From the NCBI GenBank assembly GCA_963780815.1, contig CAWADG010000004.1:62001-126000 (forward strand): 64,000 nt of DNA. The letters run 5' to 3'. Below the pieces are notes generated by a model. The model was not told the DNA's origin. It did not search any database and saw nothing but the letters and a program-made list of their open reading frames with translations. Below are positions 8,911 through 18,920 of the stretch, one piece after another (within the stretch, counting starts at the first letter, position 1; every line of letters starts with the position of its first letter). A program made the position numbers and the translations under genes. The stretch comes from VRUE01 sp963780815. Its GTDB lineage: Bacteria; Actinomycetota; Thermoleophilia; Solirubrobacterales; 70-9.

Positions 8911-10680
8911 CCCGGAAGCTCGCATGGCCCGTCGCGCTTCTTGCCCTGCTGGCGGCGCCGGCCGCGGCGTCCGCAGCCGACTACACCTGGAGCGGAGTAG
9001 CGAAAAAGGAGCCAGTTTTTGCGTGGTCCAATCCAGGAAACTGGCTTGGAGGGGTCGTGCCGAGCGGCTCGGTGGGAACGCTCAGCTTTCCGTTCGTGGG
9101 TTTCAAACCCCATAACCAAAGCGAAAACGACCTGATCGGCATCAGTGCCAACGCGATGGAAATCACCGGTGGCTTCCCGAGTCACAGTATCGCGGAAAGT
9201 TCCATCTACGAAATCGAAGGGAACCAGATCGGCCTCGGCGAAGGCGGCATCACCGTCACCCCCGCGGTCGAGGCCACCGCTTGGACGGAGACAGACATCA
9301 TGGCGCCGCTCCTGCTGAGCGCCCCGCAAACGTGGACGGTCAACGGCAACGCAATCGGCACCGGATACCTCCACATAGATGGTGACGTCAGCGGCCCCTC
9401 CCAGGCGCTCAGCGTCGCCCTCAACACCGGCACCCTCGCGGTCGGCGGCGATATCGAGACCGCTGCGATCTCCCTCAGCGGCACCGGCTCCGTTGACCTG
9501 GGCGCTGCCCTGGGGAACCATCCGGTCGGTGCGCTGAACGGCAACAACGGCAACCCGGTCAACGTCGGCGCGGGCGTCAGCCTGTTCGACCAGAACACCA
9601 ACGCGTTCGACAGCAAAACCTATGACCTCGGGGCGCTGACGCTCGCCGAAGGCGCGCTCCTTGAGCTCGGTCAACCGGAGTTCAACGCCCCGGTCGCGCT
9701 GCCGGTCAACGGCGGGGTCGGCTTCAGCTCCTCCAGCCAGCTGTCGCTGCTCTTCAACTCGCACATCACCGCGAGCGGGCCGGTCAACCTAAACGAGACA
9801 TCGCTCAGCCTCAAGGACGGCAGCATCCTGATCGACGGCTCTCCCGCCTGCGACATCACCGACGTCGACACGTTGATCGAAACGACGGGGACGCTCACCG
9901 GCACCTTTGCGGGGATCCCCAACGGCACCGTGATCTCCGTGCCCTGTGGCCTGCCCGTCGATGCCCTGGCGCGCGTCAACTACACGCCCCACGCGGTGAT
10001 CGCGACGCTGCTGCAGCGCACCACTACCGCGCTTGAGGTATCCGACACCACCCCGCCAGCCGGCAGGCCCGTGACCGCCACCGCCACGGTGACGGGGGAA
10101 CGCGTCGGCGAGGGCAACGCTGGGGGCACCGTCTCCTTCTTTGACGGCGGCGCCCCGATCCCAGGCTGCTCGGCGCAACCACTCTCCCCCCAAGAAAACG
10201 TCGCGCTCGCAAGCTGCGAACTGAGCTTCCCGGCGCCGGGCACCCACGAAATCACCGCCGCCTACTCGGGCAGCTCGACCTTCCTCGCATCGACCTCCTC
10301 AACGCCGCGCGTGATCGTCGTCGGGCCCCCCGGCCCCGAACCGCGTCGGAGCCACGGACACGTCGGTCTCGCTCCTCCGCAAGACGATCCGAGTCAACGC
10401 CAGCGGCGCCGCCTCGCTCGGGCTGGACTGCCGCGGCGAGGCCAGCTGCCGCGGCACCCTGAGGCTCACCGTCAGTCGCAAGAAGGCGACGACGATCGGC
10501 ACCGCACGGTTCTCGATCGCACCCGGCAAGCACACGATCGAGGTGAAGCTGAACCGAGCCGGGAAGCGGCTGCTCGCCGGGTCCGGCGGGCGGCTCAAGG
10601 CGACTCTCATCATCGGCGACGGTGCGGTGAAGCAGCGCCGCGTCCACCTCGTCCTCACTGGCAGGAGAGCGGGTCGCTGA
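8898..10680 (+). pseudogene. Exported autotransporter-like / Ig-like protein, frameshifted
   Basis: The start at ATG 8898 gives a good signal peptide (ARLTRKLAWPVALLALLAAP, cleavage near ASA-ADY). The motif TWSG...WSNPGNWLGGVVPS and the following Gly/Asn/Ser-rich strands resemble autotransporter-type beta-helix passengers. Residues ~370-475 form a Big_3-type Ig-like domain (GTVSFFDGGAPIPGC ... HEITAAYSGSSTF). At the C-run 10326-10331 the frame breaks. Removing one C joins it to a natural C-terminus (VSLLRKTIRVNASGAASLGL ... VHLVLTGRRAGR) ending at 10680, 593 residues in all. The uncorrected frame runs on to 10754 as low-complexity Arg/Gln/Pro sequence. This may be a true lesion, a phase-variable tract or a sequence error. 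Confidence 0.75.
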
Positions 10681-11106
10681 GGAGCGGCTGGGCGTTGTGC
10701 ACCCGGGTACTGGAGCCTGCGCAGCTGGACTCGGTACTTCCCCAGTATGTTTAACCAGTAAGGAGATGGCGTTGCCCCTGCTTTAGGCGGCCGACGCCAG
10801 CGGGTTCATATTTCGCCACCCTCACAAGCTGACTGCGCAGCGGCGTGCTGTCTTTCAGTTCAGGGGTCGGCGACCGGCATAGGCTTCGAAAGCAAGCTCG
10901 ACTCGAATTCCTCACGTCGTGCAAGTCGGGCCACCAGGTTCACGCACCTGAGGCTCGGGCTTCATCGATTTGCGGTGCGCGGTGTCGACGCCAACGGCCA
11001 AGTCGGCGCTCATGCAGCGCATTCGAATGGCGGATCGAGCTGCTTGGGAGCAAGAAAGCGGGGCCCTGAGCAGGGACGCGGAATATGCAATCCTTGAAGG
11101 TTCGGG
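10681..11106. other. Intergenic region, no gene supported
   Basis: No start with a plausible ribosome site leads to a protein-like frame here. AAGGAG at about 10760 precedes a seven-codon ORF only. The end of the stretch holds GAAGG six bases before the GTG at 11107. A promoter for that gene is presumably inside but I cannot point to it. Confidence 0.5.
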
Positions 11107-13898
11107 GTGGCAAATCGAATCCGATCTGTCTGTCAGGGAAAGGCCGATCCGTTGGTCCTGGCGTTGGTCTGCATATGTTTGACCTGGGTCGTCACCGACC
11201 ACGCCTCTGCCAACGCTCCGATTGTCTCGTTCTCCGCGCTTCCCTCGACCACACAGGCTGGCGGTCACCCCGATGTTGAGGTGCAGTTCAACGTCAAGAA
11301 CCGACTGACTCAACAGAGCCAGAGCGCCTGTAACTGCGAGGATGCCAAAGACGCTACCGTCCACATGCCGGCTGGGTTTATCGGTAACCCTCATGCCACA
11401 CCGCAGTGTACGATCGCCGACTTCGCCGCGGATAACTGCCCAATCGATTCGCAGATTGGAATTGTCCACGCTGTGGCCGGCGGCAGGATGTGATCAGTGC
11501 GCTCTACAATGTCATCCCGCCGCCCGATGTTGCCGGTTGGCTCGCCTTCAAGATCCCCATCGGGGATGCGCCGCAGTTCGTTATCCTGAATGCGCGGACC
11601 GGCAGCGACTACGGCCTCGACGCGACGTCGACCTCGATTTATCACGGGCCGGGCCTCCCGCTTGAAGCCTTCACGCAGGTCCTCTGGGGGGTGCCGGCCG
11701 ATCCGATCCATGACGGGCTGCGCATCAACGAGGCGGCCAACCCGCAGGTTCCGGGCTTTCCGTTCATGACGGACAAACTGTGCAATTCCGACGGATCGCT
11801 CAGTACCAGCGATCCAAACACCGTACGTAAACCGTGCGGGTTCAAACTTCCGCCTGCGGCCTCGAACAGCCCGCTCATGCCGCTCTTGCAGAACCCGACG
11901 AACTGCGACGGTCCGCTGAGCGCTTCGTTGGACGTCCTGTCCTACGATGGCGGCAGCGATCACGCCGATTACCCTTGGCCGCAGCAGACCGGCTGCGATC
12001 AGCTCAGCTTCAACCCCAGCCTCTACGCGCAGCCGACCACCACCCAGGGCGACTCACCAGCCGGAATGGACGCCAACCTCACAGTCCCTCAGCAGCTGAG
12101 CCCGTTCATCCCCTCGCCCACCGAGCTGCGCGGCACCACGGTCAGGCTGCCCGAAGGCTTCTCGATCAACCCCGGCGCCGCCGACGGCAAGACCTCCTGC
12201 TCCGATGCCGCAGCCAACTTCGGCACCACTCACGCAGCAAACTGCCCCGAGTTCGCCAAGATTGGGAGCCTGACGATCGACAGCTCGGCGCTGCCGGGGC
12301 CGCTGCCCGGCTTCGTCTACCTGGGCGAACCGCTGCCCGGCAACCGCTACCGGATCTTCTTGGTCGCCGACGGCTTTGCCACGCACATCAAGCTGGCGGG
12401 CACGGTCACTCCCGATCCGGTGACCGGCCAGCTGGTGATCACCTTCACAAACCTCCCCCAGAGCCCCCTGACCGCCTTCAACATGCACATCTTCGGCTCC
12501 GAGCGCGGCGTTCTCGCCACGCCGACCCGCTGCGGCACCTACCCGGTGACGAGCACCTTCACCCCCTGGGACTCGAGCCTAGCGACTCAGACCTCGACGC
12601 AGTACTTCACCATCGACAGCGGGCCCGAAGGGGCACCTTGCCCAGGGTCGGCACGCCCGTTCTCGCCGAGCTTCGAAGCCGCCTCGGCGAACCCCACTCC
12701 CGGAGCCCATGCTCCCTTCGCGGTCGAAGTCCGACGCCCGAACGGAGACCAGAACCTTGCCGGGCTGACTGTCTCGACGCCGCCGGGGTTCTCCGCCAGG
12801 CTCAAGGGGGTTCCCTACTGTCCCCAGGCGGCGATCGACCGGCTCTCAAATCCGTTCTACTCCGGGCTCGCCGAGCTCGCCTCGTCCGCGTGCCCGCCCG
12901 CCAGCCAGGTCGGCACCGCGACTGCGGGCGCCGGCGCCGGAACCCATCCCGTCTACGTGCCGGGCAAGGTCTATCTCGCTGGGCCATACAAGGGCGCGCC
13001 GCTGAGCCTCCTTGCCGTCATACCTGCGGTCTCTGGGCCCTACGACCTCGGCAACGTCGCGGTCCGCGCCGCGATCGAGGTGGATCCCACAACCGCCCGG
13101 GTAACGGCGGTCTCCGATCCCCTGCCACAGATCATCGAAGGCATCCCGCTGCGGACCCGCTCGATCCGCATCAATCTCGACCGACCCAACTTCGCCCTCA
13201 ACCCGACCAATTGCGACGCCTTTTCCGTCAGAGCGCGGATCGCAGGCAGCGAAGGAGCGACCGTGGAACCCGCCGCGCATTTCCAGGTCGCCAACTGCGG
13301 CACCCTGCCGTTCAGCCCGAAGCTGGCGCTGCAATTCGCCGGTGGCACCCGGCGGGCAAAGGATCCGGCGCTCCATGCCACCCTGAGCGCCGACCCCGGC
13401 GAAGCCAACATCGCCCGTGTCGTCGTCGTTCTCCCGCACTCGGAGTTTCTCGACAACGCTCACATCAAGGGGCCATGCACGGCTGTGCAGTTCGCAGCCG
13501 AAGACTGTCCGGCGGGGTCGGTGATAGGACACGCAATCGCCGAGAGCCCCCTGCTCGAAAAGCCGCTGGAAGGACCGGTGCTGATTCGCAGCTCGGTCCA
13601 TCGCCTGCCGGACCTCGTGATTGCGCTTCGCGGACAGGTCCGGGTCGATCTCGCCGCCCAGGTCAGTTCCGTTCACGAACGCCTTCGGGCGAGTTTCAAG
13701 GCCCTCCCCGATGTCCCGATCTCGCGAGTCCGCCTGGATCTCAAGGGAGGCAAGAGGGGGCTGCTCGAAAACAGCGAAAATCTCTGCCAGGGGCCGCAGC
13801 GCGCCCGGGTCAGACTGGTCGGCCAGAACGACAAGGTGCACATCGTGAGCGTTCCCGCCGGCGCAGAATGCCGGCGAGGCCACGCTCAGCAGCGCTAA
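11107..13898 (+). pseudogene. Large exported modular protein, paralogue of 3306-6065, frameshifted
   Basis: GTG 11107 follows AAGG by six bases and begins a product with a signal-peptide core (DPLVLALVCICLTWVVTD, cleavage near ASA-NAP). The frame closes at TGA 11491-11493 just after QIGIVHAVAGGRM. The other frame resumes at once (VISALYNVIPPPDVAGWLAF). Adding one base near 11485-11491 gives a continuous 930-residue protein that aligns along its length with the product of 3306-6065 (shared GFSINPGAADGKTSC, VYLGEPLPGNRYRIF, KVYLAGPYKGAPLSLLA, DRPNFALNPTNC). It carries the same Cys...CPxxSxIG modules. The GTGA overlap would permit translational re-initiation, so two polypeptides could be made. 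Otherwise it is a pseudogene or a sequence error. Confidence 0.75.
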
Positions 13899-13987
13899 CA
13901 TCCCGATTGCCCTTCCCTTGCGGGTGGGCGAACAGGGAATACGAGGATGTACAAGCTGCCAGGCCGATCCGTCCGGGCTGCCCTTAC

Positions 13988-14794
13988 GTGGAGCCAGGCG
14001 CCGGGTGCCCGGCAAGGGCACGGCACCGAGCCCTCATCTCAGGCGCGCTTCTCGTCGCGATCGGCGTCCTCGCGGCGCCCGTCCATGGCGAGCGGGCCCA
14101 GTTCGGCAGCCTGATCGTCTACCTGCGGGGCGGGATCTCCCCGCGCACGCTTCCCCGCGACCACTCGACCCCGGTCTCGGTGCGTCTCGAGGCCGGGATC
14201 CAGACGTCGGACTCGATTCCGCTGCCCCGCGTCAAGAAAGTCCGCCTTGAACTCGCCTACCGGGGCGTCCTCGACACCGAAGGGCTGGCCGTCTGTTCCC
14301 GGACCCGGCTGCGCGCGCTTGACACTCGCCACGCCGTCGCGGCCTGTGGAGCCGCCATAGTCGGCACGGGAAGCCTCTACTCGCGTGTCTTCCTGCCGTC
14401 TCAACCCCCGTTCGGCCTCCATTTCCAACTGCTTGCGTTCAACGGCAAGACCGACAAGGGGCAAACTGCGATCTGGGTCCTCGCCTACTCACCCAATCCA
14501 CCGGTTTCGTTCGTCCTCCCCTTCCATGTCCATCGCCAGTCGGGGCCCTTTGGCACTGTGCTGGTCAGCGTCGTCCCGCGCAACGTCGGACCGTGGCCTC
14601 ATTTCGCTCACTTCAACATGGTCGTCGCCCGCCGCTTTCATTACCTCGGCCGCACGCACAGCTACCTCCGCGCGTCCTGTCCGCTGCCGCCCCGGTTCAC
14701 ATCTGGCCTCCTCTCGTTGGCCCGCGCCACCTTCAGCATCGAAAACCGCCCCGACTACAACGTGGAAACGGTTCGCACCTGCCGTGCAGATTGA
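13988..14794 (+). CDS. Exported single-module protein of the same family
   Basis: The start is uncertain; GTG 13988 gives 268 residues and a usable signal peptide (ALISGALLVAIGVLAAPVHG). The mature sequence contains one module of the type found in its two large neighbours: CSRTRLRALDTRHAVAACGA followed by AIVGTGSLYSR. A beta-rich C-terminal part follows (GLHFQLLAFNGK, VSFVLPFHVHR). It lies 89 bases after the large paralogue on the same strand and probably belongs to the same cell-surface set. An ATG at 13947 is in another frame and would need a frameshift to serve this gene. Confidence 0.65.
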   Translation: MEPGAGCPARARHRALISGALLVAIGVLAAPVHGERAQFGSLIVYLRGGISPRTLPRDHSTPVSVRLEAGIQTSDSIPLPRVKKVRLELAYRGVLDTEGLAVCSRTRLRALDTRHAVAACGAAIVGTGSLYSRVFLPSQPPFGLHFQLLAFNGKTDKGQTAIWVLAYSPNPPVSFVLPFHVHRQSGPFGTVLVSVVPRNVGPWPHFAHFNMVVARRFHYLGRTHSYLRASCPLPPRFTSGLLSLARATFSIENRPDYNVETVRTCRAD

Positions 14795-14942
14795 CCGGTC
14801 AGGGTAACTCTGCGTCAGCCCAAAATCCCTGCGGAACTTGGCTCTTGGCCCAGATCGCTCAGTCTGGCGGTTGGTCTATGTTCCAGTCATGATTGCGGTC
14901 CCCCGTAGTGCGTCGATGAAGGCGACGTAGACTGGGATCGCC

Positions 14943-17900
14943 ATGGGGGGGAGCCCGGGTGAGGCGAGGGTTCGCAGGGCCGTCGTCGGCCTTGTCGTCG
15001 TCCTGATCTGCTGCGGGGCTCTCGGCTTCGCCGGACTCGGCGTCGAAGACAGGCTCGAGCCGACCTCCCTGATCGTGCCGGGCACCAGCTCCGCCCGGGG
15101 GCAGGCCCTTGCCGAAGAGCACTTCGGGGACTCCTCGCCGTTTGCGGTCCTGCTTCGGGGGCCGCGTGGCGCGATCGAACGGCAGGGCCCGGCGCTGGTC
15201 CGGGCGCTGCGCCGCAATCCGCGGTTGACCGCCATCTCCCCCTGGGACCGCGGCTCCGTCGCCTACCTGCGTCCCGGCCCGCGCCGGGCGATCATCCTGC
15301 TCGATTACCACCTACCGCTGGACGTCGCCATGCGCGACACCGTGCCTGCGCTCGAACGCACCCTCGCAGAACGGGTCCATCCGCCGCTGGAAGCGATCCA
15401 GTCCGGTTATGCCAGCGTCTCGCGAGCGCTTCAGAAGGAATCGCTCAGAGCGACCGAGCGCGCTGAGCTGATCGCCGCGCCGCTTCTGCTCATCGTCCTC
15501 CTGCTCGTGTTCCGCTCGGTGATGGCGGCCGCGATTCCGCTTGCCTTCGGCGCGCTCACCGTCGTCGCCGGTCGCGGCATCCTCGTCCTGCTCGACTCGG
15601 TGATGACGATCGAAGCCCTCTCGGTGGTCGTGTGCACGATGATGGGGCTGGCGTTGGGTGTCGACTACTCGCTGTTCATCGTCTCCCGCTTCCGCGAAGA
15701 GCTCGCGGCCGGCGCCTCGCCATGGGAGGCGGCACGCATCACCCGGCGCACCGCGGGCCGAACGACCGTATTCGCCGGCGCCACGCTGTTCACATCGATC
15801 CTGCTGTCGTCATTCCTGCAGCCGGGATCCCTGCTGCTTTCACTCGCCACGGCACTCGTCGTCGTCACCCCAATCAGCGTCGCAATCGCGTGGGTCGCCC
15901 TGCCCACCCTCCTGGCGCTGCTCGGCGACCGAATCAACCTGGGCACGATCGCAAAGCGCGGTCCCGCCGGAGACCGATCCCGCGTCGCGGCGATGGCGGA
16001 TTCCGCGCTGCGCCGCCCGGCTGTGGCCGCGGCGCTGATCGCGGTGCCGCTGCTGCTGCTCGCGGTGCCCGCCCTCGCCTTCAACACCGGCGCTCCGGGG
16101 GTCAACGAGCTGCCCAGTTCGAGCCCGGCTCGACGCAGCGCCGAAGCGATCGATCGCGCCGTCGGCCCCGGTTGGGAGGCTCCTTTCGAGATCGTCGTCG
16201 CGGCGCGGCGCGGCCCGATCACGACCCAGCATCGGCTCGCACTGCTGGTCCGGGCGCAGGAACGTCTCGCCGCCCGCCCGGAGGTGCGGGCGGTGATCGG
16301 CCCTGCGCCGATCGAGCGTGCGGTCCGGCCGCTGCGCCGCCTTGGCAGCCGCCTTGCCTCCAGTGGGCCCGCCAGCCCCACCCGGCTCTCCGAACTCGGT
16401 CCCGGCCTGCGCCGCGCCGCCGCCGCCGTGGCCCGACTGCGAGCCGGCCTCCTGCGCGCCGCCGCGGGCAGCGGGCTGCTCGGCGTCGGCTCGGAACGGG
16501 CCGCTGCGGGAGCCGGGTTGCTGGCTGCCGGCCTCGAACGCGCCGCCGCCGGAGGGTCCCGTGCCGGCGATGCGCTGGGACGGCTCGCGAACGGCACCGG
16601 CCGGTTGGCGGCCGGTCAACGAGAAGCGACGAATGCCGGCCTGGCGCTGGAAGTCGAACTTCACGCCCTTGTCCCCAGTCTGCGGAACAAGGCGCTGCGA
16701 CGGGCACGCCGCATCGCCAACGAACTGGAAGCGGCGGCTCGGAGCGACCCATCGCTGAGAGCGGTGGCCAAGCAGGAGCGACTGCTTGCGCGGGTGCTCG
16801 CCGCCGAGCGCGACAAGGTGCGCACAATGCGCGAAGTCGCGATCGAGCTGCACAGGGCCCTCAAACAACTCGCCGCTGGTGGCACGCGGCTCGAAAACGG
16901 GACCCGCCGCCTCGCCGGCAAGGGTGAAGAGCTGAGCGGAGGCCTCGAGCAGCTCAGCTCCGCCGCGCATCGCCTCTCCGTGGGGCTCGCCGCCCTGCAC
17001 GGTGGCGCCGGCGCCCTGGAACGTGGCCTCGCCAACGGCTACAACCGCTCTTACCCGCTGCAGCGCGGGCTCGGGCGGACGGGGGTACGCGTCAGCGCTG
17101 CTGCGGGTCCCCTCTCCCGTGGCGCCCGCGAGTTGCGCACCAGGTCGCCCCACCTCTTCGACTCCGGCTACTTCGTCCTCTCGGCGATCGACGGCGCGCC
17201 GCCCATTCCCCGCGATCTCGCGGGCGAGGCGGTCAACGTGGGACGGGGCGGACAGGCTGCCCGACTGCTAGTCGTCTCCACCGATCCCTTCAACACCGCC
17301 GGCTCGCGAGCGACCGGCGCGCTGCTCGACAAGGAAGCCGAGCGCCTCGCCCATGAAGGCAACCTGGTGGCGGGCGTCAGCGGCGGCGCCGCGATCCTCA
17401 ACGACTACGGCTCCGCGACCAGGTCGCGGCTGCCGCTGGTCATCGGCGCAATCGTCCTGATCACCTTTCTGATGCTGGTCGCTATCCTCCGCGCGCCGCT
17501 GCTCGCCCTGCTGGCGGTCGCCCTCAACCTTGCCTCGGTGGCCGCCGCGGTCGGCGTCGTCAGTCTCATCTGCAAGATCCCGGACGGCTATCCGCTGGGC
17601 GGTCATAGCTACATCGACACCGTCGGCGCAGCGGGGATCTTTGCGGTCACCTTCGGCCTCTCGATCGACTACGCGGTATTCCTTCTCGCCCGCATGCGCG
17701 AACAGCGTGATGCCGGCGCCGACAACGAGACCGCTATCGCTTTCGGCCTCGAGAAGACCGCCGGGGTGATCACCGGCGCGGCGGCGATCATGGCGGCCGT
17801 CTTCATCTCCTTCGCCGGCGCACCGATCGCCACCGTGAGCCAGCTCGGCGTGGGGCTCACGGTCGCGATCCTGCTGGACGCGACGGTGGTCCGGATCGTC

Positions 17901-18020
17901 CTGTTGCCGGCGCTCATGCTGTTGCTAGGAGATCGTGTCTGGCATGTTCCCACCGCTCTTCAGCGGGTGCTGCCGCGTTTTGATCTCCACGGAGCTTCTT
18001 CGGACGATGCGGGCGCGTAA
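14943..18020 (+). CDS. MMPL/RND-family membrane transporter
   Basis: The 1025-residue product has the MMPL plan: one N-terminal membrane helix (VVGLVVVLICCGALGFAGLG), an outer loop, a bundle of membrane helices with ALGVDYSLFIVSRFREE, a second long outer region, and a second bundle with FGLSIDYAVFLLARMREQ. The GxDYxxF motifs are the family hallmark. MMPL proteins move lipids or other hydrophobic molecules across the inner membrane using the proton gradient. The second outer region (~residues 480-720) is rich in regularly spaced Gly and Leu (GAGLLAAGLERAA, GRLANGTGRLAAG), like the helical stalk of YhgE/Pip-type proteins. The substrate is unknown. The stop overlaps the next ATG by 14 bases, suggesting coupling. 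Confidence 0.9.
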   Translation: MGGSPGEARVRRAVVGLVVVLICCGALGFAGLGVEDRLEPTSLIVPGTSSARGQALAEEHFGDSSPFAVLLRGPRGAIERQGPALVRALRRNPRLTAISPWDRGSVAYLRPGPRRAIILLDYHLPLDVAMRDTVPALERTLAERVHPPLEAIQSGYASVSRALQKESLRATERAELIAAPLLLIVLLLVFRSVMAAAIPLAFGALTVVAGRGILVLLDSVMTIEALSVVVCTMMGLALGVDYSLFIVSRFREELAAGASPWEAARITRRTAGRTTVFAGATLFTSILLSSFLQPGSLLLSLATALVVVTPISVAIAWVALPTLLALLGDRINLGTIAKRGPAGDRSRVAAMADSALRRPAVAAALIAVPLLLLAVPALAFNTGAPGVNELPSSSPARRSAEAIDRAVGPGWEAPFEIVVAARRGPITTQHRLALLVRAQERLAARPEVRAVIGPAPIERAVRPLRRLGSRLASSGPASPTRLSELGPGLRRAAAAVARLRAGLLRAAAGSGLLGVGSERAAAGAGLLAAGLERAAAGGSRAGDALGRLANGTGRLAAGQREATNAGLALEVELHALVPSLRNKALRRARRIANELEAAARSDPSLRAVAKQERLLARVLAAERDKVRTMREVAIELHRALKQLAAGGTRLENGTRRLAGKGEELSGGLEQLSSAAHRLSVGLAALHGGAGALERGLANGYNRSYPLQRGLGRTGVRVSAAAGPLSRGARELRTRSPHLFDSGYFVLSAIDGAPPIPRDLAGEAVNVGRGGQAARLLVVSTDPFNTAGSRATGALLDKEAERLAHEGNLVAGVSGGAAILNDYGSATRSRLPLVIGAIVLITFLMLVAILRAPLLALLAVALNLASVAAAVGVVSLICKIPDGYPLGGHSYIDTVGAAGIFAVTFGLSIDYAVFLLARMREQRDAGADNETAIAFGLEKTAGVITGAAAIMAAVFISFAGAPIATVSQLGVGLTVAILLDATVVRIVLLPALMLLLGDRVWHVPTALQRVLPRFDLHGASSDDAGA

Positions 18021-18525
18021 AACAATTCTTCGAGCGGGCGGCTTTCGCCGGCGCCGGTTGGTGAGCGCGATCTTGCTCGCTGTGACGGTGCTGAGCGCAT
18101 CGGCTGGGGCTGCGGTCGGGCCGGACCGCGCCGAATACGTCAACAGCCTCGAGTCGATCTGCAAGCCCGGCGTCGAAGCGACCCAGCAAGCGGTGCGGGG
18201 CGTGCGCTCAGACATTGAAGCCGAACGCCTCGCCGTTGCGGCAGGAAAGCTTGGCAAGGCCGCGCGGATCTTCGACGGGACCGTGGGCAGGATCTCGGCC
18301 GTTCCGCGCCCGCCGCAAGACGCGAGGCATCTTGCCAAGTGGTTCGCTTACCTGAAGCTCCAGAAGTCTTATCTCGCGCGGGCCGCCTCAGCTCTGCGCG
18401 CAGAGCGCATCCCCCGCTACCAGCACAACGCCGTGCTCTTCGTCCACAACGGCAATCTCGCCAACGACGTGGTGATCGCCTATGGCTTCAATTACTGCCG
18501 CTTCAAGTTCTCCCGCTTCGACTGA
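18007..18525 (+). CDS. Small exported helical protein downstream of MMPL transporter
   Basis: ATG 18007 lies inside the end of the transporter gene, with GGAG 12 bases before it. The 172-residue product begins with a strongly basic stretch and a hydrophobic core (RRRRLVSAILLAVTVLSASA, cleavage near AGA). The mature part is mostly helical (EYVNSLESICKPGVEATQQA) with two Cys. No family is recognised. The overlap suggests a helper of the transporter, which is inference. Confidence 0.7.
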   Translation: MRARKTILRAGGFRRRRLVSAILLAVTVLSASAGAAVGPDRAEYVNSLESICKPGVEATQQAVRGVRSDIEAERLAVAAGKLGKAARIFDGTVGRISAVPRPPQDARHLAKWFAYLKLQKSYLARAASALRAERIPRYQHNAVLFVHNGNLANDVVIAYGFNYCRFKFSRFD

Positions 18526-18663
18526 GATGCCTCGGCTCTCCGCCAGGGCCGCACTGCGCTCCTCGTCCATACGCGGAAAGGCCAGCGGTTGGAATTACCC
18601 CAATCGCGGTAGAAGGCCGTTTTATTCATTTTCTATGTCTGAACACGATGTTAGGCGAGACGT

Positions 18664-18692
18664 TTGACTTTCGCGGTTGAGTGATGTACTAA
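18664..18692 (+). promoter_or_regulatory. Sigma70-like promoter facing right
   Basis: TTGACT (18664-18669), a 17-base spacer, then TACTAA (18687-18692), in a locally AT-rich patch. It points away from the 18007-18525 gene into a stretch without a + strand gene. Predicted transcript start is about 18698. Confidence 0.5.
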
Positions 18693-18696
18693 TTAA

Positions 18697-18914
18697 CCGA
18701 GGAATACTTCCTCGGGTCCCCCTGGCCCGGGGAACATGCCGCCCATACCTGGGTGGCAGCGGGGCCAGACCGGTTTCCTGTGCCGGGAGGCGCCATAGCG
18801 GTACCCATTGCGCGCCCGTTCCGGGGTCCTTTCCCGGGTCCCTGGGCGAGTCGTGGTGGAAGAGAAAGTGGCCGGGCGCCTAGCGGGGTTCTTCCCAACC
18901 CACGGCGCCCGGCC
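18697..18914 (+). ncRNA. Candidate structured small RNA, ~218 nt
   Basis: Directly after the promoter the sequence becomes very GC-rich and foldable. Stem 1 pairs CCGAGGAA (18697-18704) with TTCCTCGG (18708-18715). Stem 2 pairs CTGGCCC (18722-18728) with GGGCCAG (18762-18768) and encloses TGCCGCCC (18737-18744) with GGGTGGCA (18751-18758), one G-U pair. The stretch ends in a perfect 11-bp hairpin (18870-18914). No + strand ORF is plausible. I could not match it to 4.5S/SRP RNA, 6S, tmRNA, RNase P or a known riboswitch. It could also just be GC-rich spacer. Confidence 0.35.
18870..18914. terminator. Long perfect hairpin after uppS (possibly bidirectional)
   Basis: GGCCGGGCGCC (18870-18880) and GGCGCCCGGCC (18904-18914) are exact reverse complements, with a GGGGTT/AACCC-containing loop. 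It lies 7 bases beyond the - strand uppS stop, and on that strand is followed by CACTTTCTCTTCC. It would end transcripts from uppS and perhaps from the + strand candidate RNA. Confidence 0.6.
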
Positions 18915-18920
18915 CCCTGC

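Noticed and set aside
11834..13898. Long open + strand frame overlapping the modular protein in another frame
   Set aside because: Its sequence is Arg/Pro/Gln-rich low complexity as expected of a wrong frame in GC-rich DNA; only its last ~800 bases, after 13988, encode a real product.
18751..18762. GGGTGGCAGCGG, similar to the T-box sequence
   Set aside because: The conserved ACCGCG part is absent and no synthetase or amino-acid gene follows.
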